Assembly: GCA_964345395.1 (NCBI GenBank)
Contig: CAYFRA010000005.1
Span: forward strand, 1-52,052
Source of the DNA: UPXZ01 sp964345395
GTDB taxonomy: Bacteria > Bacteroidota > Bacteroidia > Bacteroidales > Paludibacteraceae
Direction: 5' to 3'
Length of the DNA stretch: 52,052 nucleotides
Below the pieces are notes generated by a model. The model was not told the origin of the DNA. It ran no database searches and saw only the letters and a list, made by a program, of their open reading frames with translations. Positions 7,464 through 16,306 of the stretch are shown one piece after another. How positions within the stretch are numbered: the stretch's first letter is position 1; every line of letters starts with the position of its first letter. Made by a program: the position numbers and the translations under genes.

Positions 7464-8534
7464 ATGAATCTAAATAGTAAAATATATGTGGCTGGACACA
7501 AAGGTTTGGTTGGTTCAGCAATTTGGAATAATTTACAAAAAAGAGGATATCATAATCTTATAGGTCGCACAAGCAAGGAGTTAGATCTATTGGATATGTT
7601 TGCTGTTGAACAATTTTTCAATGAAGAAAAACCTGAATATGTGTTTTTAGCAGCTGCTTATGTTGGTGGGATTTTGGCTAATAATACTTTTCGGGCTGAT
7701 TTTATTTATAGAAATTTACAGATTCAAAATAATGTAATCCATCAAAGCTACAAGTCGGGTGTAAAAAAGCTGTTGTTTTTGGGAAGTACTTGTATTTACC
7801 CTAAGGACGCACAACAGCCAATTCGAGAAGATTATCTGCTCACAGATATCCTTGAATACACCAATGAGCCCTACGCCATTGCTAAAATTGCAGGCTTGAA
7901 AATGTGCGAAAGCTATAATATCCAATATGAGACCAATTTTATAGCAGTGATGCCAACAAATCTTTATGGCCCGAATGATAACTTTGATTTAGAGACAAGT
8001 CACGTTCTGCCTGCTATTGTGCGTAAAGTACACTTGGCAAATGCCCTCAATAAAAATGATTGGGATGCAATTATCAAAGATTTGAACAGAAGGCCTATTA
8101 AGAATATTGATGGAAGCCATTCCAAAAATAGAATTGTAGAATTGCTAAAAGATTATGGAATAACAGAGCACCAATTAGAATTGTGGGGTTCAGGAGCACC
8201 ACTACGTGAGTTTTTATGGAGTGAGGATATGGCTGATGCTTCTGTTTTTATTATGGAAAAAGTTGATTTTAAAGATCTGATAGTAGATAAAAATGAAATT
8301 CGTAATTGTCATATCAATATAGGTAGCGGAAAAGAGATATCTATTCTTGATTTAGCAAATAAAATTGCGATTATGATTGGTTATGAGGGCAAATTGATTT
8401 TTAATACCGACAAGCCAGATGGAACGATGAGAAAACTGACAGATGTAACTAAGTTGCACAGCTTGGGATGGAAACATAAGGTCGATATTGATGAAGGATT
8501 GTTGCATATCTACAATTGGTACAACAACAGTTAA
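7464..8534 (+). CDS. fcl: GDP-L-fucose synthase (epimerase/reductase)
   Basis: NADPH-dependent 3,5-epimerase and 4-reductase that turns the Gmd product into GDP-L-fucose. It has the Rossmann motif GHKGLVGSA, the conserved GSTCIYP and the YxxxK pair as YAIAK, followed by the NLYGPNDNFD and SGAPLREFLW segments that mark GDP-fucose synthases. At 356 residues it is longer than the E. coli enzyme (about 321) because of an insertion near residues 190-225 (NALNKNDWDAIIKDL region), a form I associate with Bacteroidota. Translationally close to gmd (6-base gap). Confidence 0.95.
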   Translation: MNLNSKIYVAGHKGLVGSAIWNNLQKRGYHNLIGRTSKELDLLDMFAVEQFFNEEKPEYVFLAAAYVGGILANNTFRADFIYRNLQIQNNVIHQSYKSGVKKLLFLGSTCIYPKDAQQPIREDYLLTDILEYTNEPYAIAKIAGLKMCESYNIQYETNFIAVMPTNLYGPNDNFDLETSHVLPAIVRKVHLANALNKNDWDAIIKDLNRRPIKNIDGSHSKNRIVELLKDYGITEHQLELWGSGAPLREFLWSEDMADASVFIMEKVDFKDLIVDKNEIRNCHINIGSGKEISILDLANKIAIMIGYEGKLIFNTDKPDGTMRKLTDVTKLHSLGWKHKVDIDEGLLHIYNWYNNS

Positions 8535-8674
8535 TTAAATGGTTTTTTCTGATGTCAAACCGTAGTGATTATTGAATATGATATTTGAGTTGTTGGGCAA
8601 AACTTTCTGATAATTCAATTGTAGATTCTCAACAATTAACAACGTCATTTATAGTTTTAAGTTATTAGCAAAAA

Positions 8675-10195
8675 GTGAAATTTTATAAACCTAAACTTTG
8701 GATCATATTGGTGGATATGTTGATATTTATTTTCAACATACTTCTTGTTTTTTTATTTCTCCCACTAACAACTCAAACTCCATTTGAAAAATATGATTTT
8801 ATTTTAATTATATACATGGCGTTTTGGGTGCTTATATCATATTTTTTTAGAAGATATGAGAAGATGAGCAGCAAATCCTTTTTTAGTAGTTTTCTTCAGT
8901 TGTTTGGAACTACACTTCTCTCTTTTGTTGTTATTTTTATCACCATAATCTATTATTTCCCAGATAAGGGCTATTCGCTAAATGTTCTTTTTACTATTGT
9001 CTTAGGGCTATTTCTTTTGGTTTATTTTTATCAAATTATTTACTTTGCATTCAAATATGCAACTACTTATGAAGAATATGATTTTGAAATAGAAGAGCGA
9101 GCATCTCAGGTTTTTGAACGTCCGGAAATAACCATAAGTGAAGATGCGATAGCAGAAAGGAAGCAGCGGATTGAGCAATTTTCAGGTGACAGGGTATTTC
9201 AATTTTTGAATACAAACACCAATATTTTTAGTAAAAACACCAATGTGATAACCGATTTTAAATATGAAGCTCTGCTTGAGAGTGAAGCTTACCAGCACAA
9301 TCAAATCGTTATTCTGAAAAAACTTAATAATATTAGGGGTATAAACAAACTTTTTAATTTAGTAAATCATAAATTACCTGATGATGGTTTGTTTATTTGT
9401 AGTTATATTTCTCAAAAATCTACCAAGCAAGCACTATTTAAGAAACATAGAAGAGGTGTTGCGGATATACTCTATTTTTTTCATTTTGTAGAACACCGAT
9501 TGATGCCAAAAATCTTATTTGGTTCACGTTTGTACTTTGATATTACCGAAGGACAGAATCGCTCTCTTTCAAAAACAGAAGTTTTGGGTAGATTGAATTA
9601 CAATGGATTTAAAATTGAACGTATTGCCAAAGTTGATGGTGCTCACTATGTTTTTGCTCGCAGAGATACAAATCCGGGGGTTCTTATTCAGAAAAGATAT
9701 GGATTTCTGATTAAATTGAAGCGATATGGTATGGATGGTAAGCTATTTAATGTATATAAATTTAGGACAATGCACCCTTATGCTGAATATCTACAAGATT
9801 ATGTATATCAACAAAATAACTTAGCCGAAGGAGGTAAGTTTAGGCACGATATTCGTATAACAACCTTAGGCAAATTTATGCGAAAATATTGGTTAGACGA
9901 ATTACCTATGTTATATAATCTTATCAAAGGTGAAATGAAATTAGTTGGAGTTAGACCCCTGAGTGCCCACTATTTTAGTTTGTATTCCAAAAAACTACAA
10001 AAGATGAGGATAAAACATAAGCCCGGTCTATTGCCCCCGTTTTATGCTCATTTGCCTAAAACTATAGAAGAGATAGAAGCGTCTGAACTACTATATTTGG
10101 AAGAGTGTAATGAAAAAGGAACTTTTAGAACAGATGTAAAATACTTCTTCCTAATTTTAAAAAATATATTTTTTAGAAATGCAAGAAGTGCATAA
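8675..10195 (+). CDS. Polyprenyl-phosphate sugar phosphotransferase (WcaJ/PglC-like) with an unusual middle domain
   Basis: Predicted to transfer a sugar-1-phosphate to undecaprenyl phosphate at the inner membrane, starting assembly of a surface glycan. Four hydrophobic helices occupy about residues 8-130. The C-terminal bacterial sugar transferase domain has YGMDGKLFNVYKFRTM, then RHDIRITTLGKFMRKYWLDELP and GEMKLVGVRPLS. Between them, about residues 160-340, lies a region that does not match the usual CoA-binding-like domain and looks like part of a methyltransferase fold (LVNHKLPDDGLFICSYIS). The start is GTG: an in-frame TAG is at 8666 and the next Met (residue 15) would cut the first helix. 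Neighbours fcl and the Wzi-like gene fit capsule or O-antigen synthesis. Confidence 0.88.
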   Translation: MKFYKPKLWIILVDMLIFIFNILLVFLFLPLTTQTPFEKYDFILIIYMAFWVLISYFFRRYEKMSSKSFFSSFLQLFGTTLLSFVVIFITIIYYFPDKGYSLNVLFTIVLGLFLLVYFYQIIYFAFKYATTYEEYDFEIEERASQVFERPEITISEDAIAERKQRIEQFSGDRVFQFLNTNTNIFSKNTNVITDFKYEALLESEAYQHNQIVILKKLNNIRGINKLFNLVNHKLPDDGLFICSYISQKSTKQALFKKHRRGVADILYFFHFVEHRLMPKILFGSRLYFDITEGQNRSLSKTEVLGRLNYNGFKIERIAKVDGAHYVFARRDTNPGVLIQKRYGFLIKLKRYGMDGKLFNVYKFRTMHPYAEYLQDYVYQQNNLAEGGKFRHDIRITTLGKFMRKYWLDELPMLYNLIKGEMKLVGVRPLSAHYFSLYSKKLQKMRIKHKPGLLPPFYAHLPKTIEEIEASELLYLEECNEKGTFRTDVKYFFLILKNIFFRNARSA

Positions 10196-10232
10196 TAATA
10201 ATAATAAAACCTAACTTATAATTTGTAACAAT

Positions 10233-11978
10233 ATGAATAGCCACTATTTTTATAGAAATGAGATAAAAAAAATATTCATTACTTTTGTTTCAGTAATTAT
10301 GTTTTCTTTTATTCAAGCACAAGATATTCCTCATCATATTTCTCATACTCGAGTGTATGACTTTATCGATGAACTTGCAAATGAAGGATATATCGATATC
10401 AATACCGCTGTCAAGCCCTATTCAAGAAAACTAATTGCTGAAAAACTTCAAGATGCAAGTCAATTTATTGATAAACTTAATACTCGCCAACGTGCAGAGC
10501 TCAAATTTTTTATTGAGGAATTTGCATTAGAATTAGATTTACTGCCTGACTTTCCTTTTCCAATTCTTGAAAATGAAACGAGCCGACTCGATTTATTGCC
10601 TCCACTTTTCACTTTCAAAGATGATACTTTCAGAGCTCGTATTCAACCCATTTTGGGGATGCACATCTATAAAAATGAAAATGGACAAATCAATCATAGG
10701 TGGTTTGGTGTTGATTTTCAAGCATCTATTGGTAATAACTTGTCTGTTTATGGTAGCTTACGCGACAATTCGTTTGATGCAAGTGAAGGCTTGCTCCCTC
10801 GCCTTTCAAATCCCAATTACTTAACGGATTTTGCAGGATATGAATATAAAGAACCACATGACTTTAGCGATTCACGTGGAGGTATCAAACTGAACTGGGA
10901 TTGGGGTTCGATAGGTTTAATGAAAGACAATATAGTGTGGGGTGATAATTATAACGGATCAAATATCATTTCAGGAAGAGCTCCATCTTTCCCAATGCTT
11001 AGTTTATCTCTTCGCCCTTCTAAGTGGTTTGAAATGAATTACATACACGGCTGGTTGGTGTCAAATGTAGTAGATAGTGCTCGATATTATATCGAAAATG
11101 ATGTTCAGATTTGGTATCGCAATCACAATAAATATATTGCGGCCAATATGTTTACATTCACCCCGATTAGTAAATTTAAAATATCATTTGGTAATTCCAT
11201 TATTTACGCAGAAGATAATGTGCAACCAGCTTATTTGCTGCCTATTGCTTTTTATAAATCTATCGACCATACATTGACAAAAGGTATCAGAACCGAAAAC
11301 CAAAACTCGCAATTATTCTTTAATATTAGCTCAAGAAATATAAAGCATACACATTTATATTCTTCAGTTTTTATTGATGAGATTAAATTTTCGCGATTTA
11401 AGACCTCTGAGGCCGAAAACAACCCCATATCTTATAAGTTAGGCTTGAAGATTGACAATTTTCCAGTTCAAAATTTAGGTTTGAATGTAGAGTTTACCAA
11501 AACCAATATTATCAATTACAAACATTCGATAAGTGCTCTGACATACGCATCTAATAGTTATAATTTGGGTCATTATATGGGCGACAACTCGCAAGAAGTT
11601 TTTGCTTCACTTACATACAAACCTATCAGAGGGCTTGATTTTACCGCCTATTTGAAAGATGCAAAACACGGAAATGAGTACCAGTATGGACGAAGAGGTG
11701 AGGCGGGTAGTATTAAAGAAATTATCAGTCAACCTGTATTGGGTGATGTCATTTGGTCAAATCGAACTTATGGATTCAAGGTGTTGTATGAAATTATCAA
11801 TAATACTTATGCAGTAGTAAAATTTGAAAATAGCAATATCCAAGGTTTTGAAGCTCTTTCGGATGAGATAAAAGGTGAAATTAGGATGTCGGCAGAGGAG
11901 TCTTTGAAATACTTTACACCTCCTTTTTTACATGGAAATGTAAATACCTTTATGATAGGCCTAAGTTTTGGATTCTAA
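10233..11978 (+). CDS. Capsule assembly Wzi-family outer-membrane protein
   Basis: A 581-residue protein with an N-terminal signal peptide (hydrophobic stretch ending SFIQAQ), a helical segment of about 80 residues, then a long run of alternating amphipathic strands ending in aromatic FMIGLSFGF, as in outer-membrane beta-barrels. The WGDNYNGSNIISGRAPSFP segment and the FEMNYIHGWLVS strand match the Wzi-family pattern common in Bacteroidota. Wzi in E. coli helps retain capsule at the surface; here the partner glycan is unknown. It starts 37 bases after the sugar transferase, so the two are probably co-transcribed. No C-terminal T9SS tail is present. Confidence 0.85.
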   Translation: MNSHYFYRNEIKKIFITFVSVIMFSFIQAQDIPHHISHTRVYDFIDELANEGYIDINTAVKPYSRKLIAEKLQDASQFIDKLNTRQRAELKFFIEEFALELDLLPDFPFPILENETSRLDLLPPLFTFKDDTFRARIQPILGMHIYKNENGQINHRWFGVDFQASIGNNLSVYGSLRDNSFDASEGLLPRLSNPNYLTDFAGYEYKEPHDFSDSRGGIKLNWDWGSIGLMKDNIVWGDNYNGSNIISGRAPSFPMLSLSLRPSKWFEMNYIHGWLVSNVVDSARYYIENDVQIWYRNHNKYIAANMFTFTPISKFKISFGNSIIYAEDNVQPAYLLPIAFYKSIDHTLTKGIRTENQNSQLFFNISSRNIKHTHLYSSVFIDEIKFSRFKTSEAENNPISYKLGLKIDNFPVQNLGLNVEFTKTNIINYKHSISALTYASNSYNLGHYMGDNSQEVFASLTYKPIRGLDFTAYLKDAKHGNEYQYGRRGEAGSIKEIISQPVLGDVIWSNRTYGFKVLYEIINNTYAVVKFENSNIQGFEALSDEIKGEIRMSAEESLKYFTPPFLHGNVNTFMIGLSFGF

Positions 11979-12068
11979 AAAAGTTTTTCTAACTACTCTT
12001 TCATTGAGCTTTAGTTTTTATTTGTCAAAAAAAATTGCTAATTTTGGATTGTAAAAATAAGCTTATCA

Positions 12069-12668
12069 ATGAAAAAACCAATCGTCATAGGGATAACCGG
12101 TGGAATAGGAGGGGGCAAATCTATGTTTTCTCGTTTTCTGATGCGTAGTGGTGAGTTGGTTTACGATACAGATTTAGAGGCTAAAATTTTGCAAAACTCC
12201 GATGAAAACCTCATTCGTGCTATCAAAAAAGTGTTTGGAGATGATGTGTATAACTCAGAAGGATTGGATAGGGCTAAATTGGCAAAAATTGTCTTTCCTC
12301 AGCCCGAAAAACTAAAAGAGTTAACCGATTTAGTGCATCCAGCCGTAAAAAAAGATTTCAAAAAATGGGTGAAAAACCATTCAGAAAGAAAGTTCTTGTT
12401 TATGGAGTGTGCTATTCTATTTGAAGGAAAATTTGATTTGTTGGTTGATAAAATAATTGTAGTAACAGCTCCTGAGAAAATTCGGATAGCACGGGTAATG
12501 AAGCGTGATAATATCAGTGAAGATGCAGTGCGTGCACGTATCAAAAATCAAATTCCTGAAGAGAAGAAAATAGAACGTGCCGATTGGATTTATGATACCA
12601 ATAGCTCAGAATTTCCTAATCAAAGAGTTGATAGATTTTTAGAAGAACTAAATAGTATGTATCCTTAA
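12069..12668 (+). CDS. coaE: Dephospho-CoA kinase
   Basis: Last step of coenzyme A synthesis: ATP-dependent phosphorylation of the 3'-hydroxyl of dephospho-CoA. The P-loop is GITGGIGGGKS at residues 8-18, followed by the acceptor-site region YDTDLEAK, the LVHPAVKK motif, and the lid-like KRDNISEDAVRARIKNQ. At 199 residues it has normal length. The stop codon lies three bases from the stop of convergent mtaB. A TANNTTTG element (12039-12046) lies upstream but has no -33 partner at the right distance. Confidence 0.95.
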   Translation: MKKPIVIGITGGIGGGKSMFSRFLMRSGELVYDTDLEAKILQNSDENLIRAIKKVFGDDVYNSEGLDRAKLAKIVFPQPEKLKELTDLVHPAVKKDFKKWVKNHSERKFLFMECAILFEGKFDLLVDKIIVVTAPEKIRIARVMKRDNISEDAVRARIKNQIPEEKKIERADWIYDTNSSEFPNQRVDRFLEELNSMYP

Positions 12669-12671
12669 TAC

Positions 12672-14012
12672 TTAATTCTTCAAGTAAGAATATTGGACAG
12701 CAATATGTTTTGCTTTCAAAGCAGAATAATCCTCATTCCAACCACCCAGCTCCACTGTTTCAAAACTATTTACTAAGTCTTTATTGTAAGGGCGTTCTAC
12801 TCGGATATAATTCTCTGTAAATCCGTACATTACAGTTCTATCTCGTTTTGCTTCCCACAGTACTATAGCGGTTTTACCAATCTGTTTTTCATAAAACAAT
12901 CTTGTTTTTCTATCCGATATATCGTGAAGCAAATCACTTCTTCGTTTTCGTTCTTTTAGATCAACTTGATGTTCGATTTCTAACATCTTTGTACCACTTC
13001 GCTCTGAATAAGTAAAAACGTGAAGTTGCGAAAAATCTAAGTCCTTGATAAATTGAACATTATCTTCAAAAAAATCATCCGTTTCACCCCGCACGCCAAC
13101 AATGGTATCTACCCCAATGAAAGCATCTGGCAGGTGTTTCCTAATCATACTTACCCTCTCTCTGAATAGTTGTGTGTCGTATCTACGTTTCATTATTTTC
13201 AAAACATCGTCGCTACCACTTTGCAAAGGGATATGAAAATGAGGCATAAATAATTTGCTTTGAGCTACAAATTGAATAATCTCTTCACTCATCAAATTGG
13301 GTTCAACAGATGAGATCCTAAATCTCACTTCAGCATCGATAGCATCTAATTCTTTTAGTAAATCGATGAAAGTTTCTCCATTTCTTTTACCAAACTCTCC
13401 CGTATTCACACCTGTCAAAACAATCTCCTTGGCTCCTTTTTCAATAATCTCTTTCGCCATCTCTATGGTTTCGGCAATCGTGCCACTTCGGCTATGACCA
13501 CGAGCCAAAGGTATGGTGCAAAAACTGCAATAATAATCACAGCCATCTTGTATTTTTAAGAAAAAGCGAGTACGATCATCATGCGAGATAGATGGTCTGA
13601 ATTTCTTTATTCTTAAAATATTATTTCTGACTATCTTCTCTTGAGTATCATCCCAGTTTTGAAGATAAGCCAATATGTCAAACTTTTCGTTTGATCCCAA
13701 CACCAAATCAACCCCTTCGATTGAGGCAATTTCCTCAGGTTTCAATTGGGCGTAGCAGCCCGTAACAATCATTTTTGCGTTTGGGTGTAGGCGATTTAGC
13801 CGTTTTATAGCCTGTCTGCTTTTATGATCAGCTATGTCGGTAACGGAGCAAGTGTTGATGATGCAAACGTCGGCCTGTTCGCCCATTTTGACTTTGTTGT
13901 AGCCAGCTTCTTGCAATTGTCTGCCAATAGCAGAGGTTTCTGCAAAATTTAATTTACAACCCAATGTGTGAAATGCTACTTTTTTATTTTGAAATATCTT
14001 ATTATCAATCAT
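12672..14012 (-). CDS. mtaB: tRNA t6A37 methylthiotransferase MtaB
   Basis: Radical SAM methylthiotransferase converting t6A37 to ms2t6A37 in ANN-decoding tRNAs. The N-terminal MTTase domain carries cluster Cys in TLGCKLNFAE, NTCSVTD and TGCYAQLK. The radical SAM CxxxCxxC is CDYYCSFC near residue 152. The TLGCKLN form and the HKSRQAIKRL segment favour MtaB over MiaB and RimO. A TRAM-like C-terminus is present. Start ATG at 14012; a possible promoter box TAACTTTG on the minus strand lies at 14121-14114, divergent from the nuclease gene. It is the second of two MTTases in this window. Confidence 0.94.
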   Translation of the reverse strand: MIDNKIFQNKKVAFHTLGCKLNFAETSAIGRQLQEAGYNKVKMGEQADVCIINTCSVTDIADHKSRQAIKRLNRLHPNAKMIVTGCYAQLKPEEIASIEGVDLVLGSNEKFDILAYLQNWDDTQEKIVRNNILRIKKFRPSISHDDRTRFFLKIQDGCDYYCSFCTIPLARGHSRSGTIAETIEMAKEIIEKGAKEIVLTGVNTGEFGKRNGETFIDLLKELDAIDAEVRFRISSVEPNLMSEEIIQFVAQSKLFMPHFHIPLQSGSDDVLKIMKRRYDTQLFRERVSMIRKHLPDAFIGVDTIVGVRGETDDFFEDNVQFIKDLDFSQLHVFTYSERSGTKMLEIEHQVDLKERKRRSDLLHDISDRKTRLFYEKQIGKTAIVLWEAKRDRTVMYGFTENYIRVERPYNKDLVNSFETVELGGWNEDYSALKAKHIAVQYSYLKN

Positions 14013-14113
14013 TTTTTTGCCAGTTTAATACAACTTGTATAACAATTGTTTATCTAAATTGTTGAATCAATAAACTACTTATGTGTTGTATTTAATTTTA
14101 TAAATTGAATGTG

Positions 14114-14121
14114 CAAAGTTA
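14114..14121 (-). promoter_or_regulatory. Candidate -7 element for mtaB
   Basis: Minus-strand TAACTTTG matches TANNTTTG about 100 bases before the mtaB ATG. I see no good TTTG partner 20 bases upstream. Confidence 0.4.
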
Positions 14122-14172
14122 CAAAAAAATAAATTTACTGCTTATAAATATGAGACTATATCATATTATTGC

Positions 14173-14180
14173 TAACTTTG
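14173..14180 (+). promoter_or_regulatory. Candidate -7 element for the T9SS nuclease gene
   Basis: TAACTTTG, the same octamer as the divergent mtaB element, 79 bases before the ATG at 14260. The -33 partner is not evident. Confidence 0.4.
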
Positions 14181-14259
14181 TAAGTTACAACTAATTTAAT
14201 TTTAATGAAGATTTTTATTACGACAATCCTATTTATTCGATAACGACTCAATATCATAT

Positions 14260-16209
14260 ATGAAATATAAAATTTTAATATTTGTTTTATCTATTAGTCA
14301 TATTTTGTGTGCACAAAATATCTTGACAATATCACAAATTCAAGGAAAAAGTGAACAATCACCCTATATCAATCAAACTGTTACGACGACAGGTGTGGTA
14401 ACTGCAATGTTTATTGGACAAAATACGATTAATGGTTTTTTTATTCAAGATAAAAATACAGACCCACATAGTTCGAGTGCAATATTTGTATATTCTCCAA
14501 ATAATAATAATATTGTAGATTTATACGATGAAATTGAGATTAGCGGAAAGGTAGCAGAATATAAAAATAGAACTCAACTCTCTTCGGTTGAGCATCTTAA
14601 AATAATCGAAAAGGGTGTTCATCTTGAACCCATAAAAATTAATTATAACATCAATAATTGGGACTGGGAGCGTTATGAGGGTATGTTGATTGAGTTTGAA
14701 CAGACATTGTGGGTCAATAACAATTACTATCTGGAGAGATATGGCGAGCTCGAATTAGGTGTGAAACGCCGCCCATCACCTACAAATATCGCCTTTCCGG
14801 GTTCTACACACTATGTTTCATTGCTTGCCGAAAGCGAAAAATTACCAATCTATATTGATGATGCCTACACTTCAAATTATGTTACACCGATTGTTTTTGC
14901 AGATGAATATGGCACACGTCGCACGGGTGAGCGAGTTGATAATTTGAGGGCTGTTGTTGATCAGGTAGCCGAAAAATATGTGCTTTATCCTGTCGGTGAT
15001 TTGGAGTTTTATGGAAATCCTCGTTCTTTTGAACATCCTGATATTGGAGATTACAATGTAAAAGTTTGCAGTTTCAATTTAGAATATTATTTAACATCAC
15101 CCAATAACTCCACTATGGGGCCAAGCTCTCAGGAGGAGTTAAACCGACAACACACCAAAATACTTGCAGCCCTATTAGCTATCGATGCTGATATATATGC
15201 ATTGCAAGAAGTGGAACAAGGGCAACACGCTTTAAGAAAATTGGTTAACGATTTGAATAAAGATATCAACAATATTAAAGATGGAAAATCATATCAATTT
15301 ATTGATGATGGAACGGTTGTAAATGGTACTTTTACTAAGGTTGGTTATATTTATAGAACAGACAAAATCAGCACACACAAAGACATGAAGAGCTTGAACT
15401 CACCCACACCCATCAATCGAAAGAAGATGCAAGCTTTTACACTTAATTCAAATGGCGAAAGGTTTATTCTTAGTGTCAATCACTTCAAGGCTAAGTCGGG
15501 TTGTCAAAATGCAAGTGGAGCCGATATTGACTTTGGTGATGGACAAAGTTGTTTCAATGCAAAACGAGTAGCTGAAGCAAATGCAGTTATCAATGCGGCT
15601 GTAACAAACACAGCTTATTATGGAGATGAAGATGTTCTTGTTGTAGGTGATTTGAATTCTTATGCAAAAGAAGATCCCATACAGACATTTATTCAAGCAG
15701 GCTATGTTGATTTGATAACACAATTTGGGGGCGAAGAAACTTATTCTTATGTGTACAGAACTGAAGCTGGTACATTAGATCACGCTTTGGCCAATAAAAG
15801 TATGGCAGCACAAGTAACGGGTGCGGCTCATTTTCATATAAACGCAGACGAATTAGCAAGTTTTGGATATGATGGCAGCAAATATGAAGCAAATATGTTT
15901 CGTTGTTCCGATCATGACCCAATAGTTATTGGACTTTCTTTAGGAAAAACAAGCAACAATATAAATAAGCCTTTCAATGAAAGGGTACAGGTCTTTCCAA
16001 CAGTCATAAATGACGTTTTAAATATCAACAATGCAGAGGGTGCAGTAATTCAAATTTATACTATTGACGGAGTAAAAGCTTATCAGTCCATTGTTAAATC
16101 CAATTCTGAAATGCTGAATTTCAGGTCAAAGGGTCTAATCAAAGGGTTTTATATACTAAAATTGATGGGTGAAAACAGGGTGTTTACACAAGTAGTTGCG
16201 GTGAAATAA
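14260..16209 (+). CDS. Secreted endonuclease/exonuclease/phosphatase-family nuclease with T9SS sorting domain
   Basis: Predicted extracellular nuclease. A signal peptide (residues 1-18, ending ILCAQ) precedes an OB-fold-like domain at about 20-120. The EEP catalytic domain covers about 265-560 and includes CSFNLEYY, ALQEVE with the metal-binding Glu, SVNHFKAKSG, VVGDLNSY, GTLDHALAN and CSDHDPIV, so the catalytic His and Asp residues look complete. The last 75 residues are a T9SS type A sorting domain (VFPTVINDVLNI, then GFYILKLMG and a basic end VVAVK). The architecture resembles ExeM/NucH extracellular DNases. Likely roles are nutrient release from DNA or biofilm turnover. The actual substrate is not shown. 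Confidence 0.9.
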   Translation: MKYKILIFVLSISHILCAQNILTISQIQGKSEQSPYINQTVTTTGVVTAMFIGQNTINGFFIQDKNTDPHSSSAIFVYSPNNNNIVDLYDEIEISGKVAEYKNRTQLSSVEHLKIIEKGVHLEPIKINYNINNWDWERYEGMLIEFEQTLWVNNNYYLERYGELELGVKRRPSPTNIAFPGSTHYVSLLAESEKLPIYIDDAYTSNYVTPIVFADEYGTRRTGERVDNLRAVVDQVAEKYVLYPVGDLEFYGNPRSFEHPDIGDYNVKVCSFNLEYYLTSPNNSTMGPSSQEELNRQHTKILAALLAIDADIYALQEVEQGQHALRKLVNDLNKDINNIKDGKSYQFIDDGTVVNGTFTKVGYIYRTDKISTHKDMKSLNSPTPINRKKMQAFTLNSNGERFILSVNHFKAKSGCQNASGADIDFGDGQSCFNAKRVAEANAVINAAVTNTAYYGDEDVLVVGDLNSYAKEDPIQTFIQAGYVDLITQFGGEETYSYVYRTEAGTLDHALANKSMAAQVTGAAHFHINADELASFGYDGSKYEANMFRCSDHDPIVIGLSLGKTSNNINKPFNERVQVFPTVINDVLNINNAEGAVIQIYTIDGVKAYQSIVKSNSEMLNFRSKGLIKGFYILKLMGENRVFTQVVAVK

Positions 16210-16264
16210 AAATAAAAAAAGAATAGTTCATAAAAAACAATTTTTCTATTTACGAAAAAAACTG

Positions 16265-16272
16265 TATTTTTG
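16265..16272 (+). promoter_or_regulatory. Candidate -7 element for the sigma-54 activator operon
   Basis: TATTTTTG matches TANNTTTG 34 bases before the ATG. The -33 region lacks a clear TTTG, so this is tentative. Confidence 0.4.
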
Positions 16273-16306
16273 TTTTAGTTGAATAATAGGGTATTAATAA
16301 TAGAAG

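Noticed and set aside
10567..11277. Additional open frames on the plus strand inside the Wzi-like gene
   Set aside because: They lie in other frames of a convincing long gene and show no protein features; the same holds for the many antisense frames across the window.
12021..12046. Complete promoter for coaE (TTTG and TAATTTTG)
   Set aside because: The spacer is only 14 bases, not 19-21, so only a possible -7 box is mentioned.
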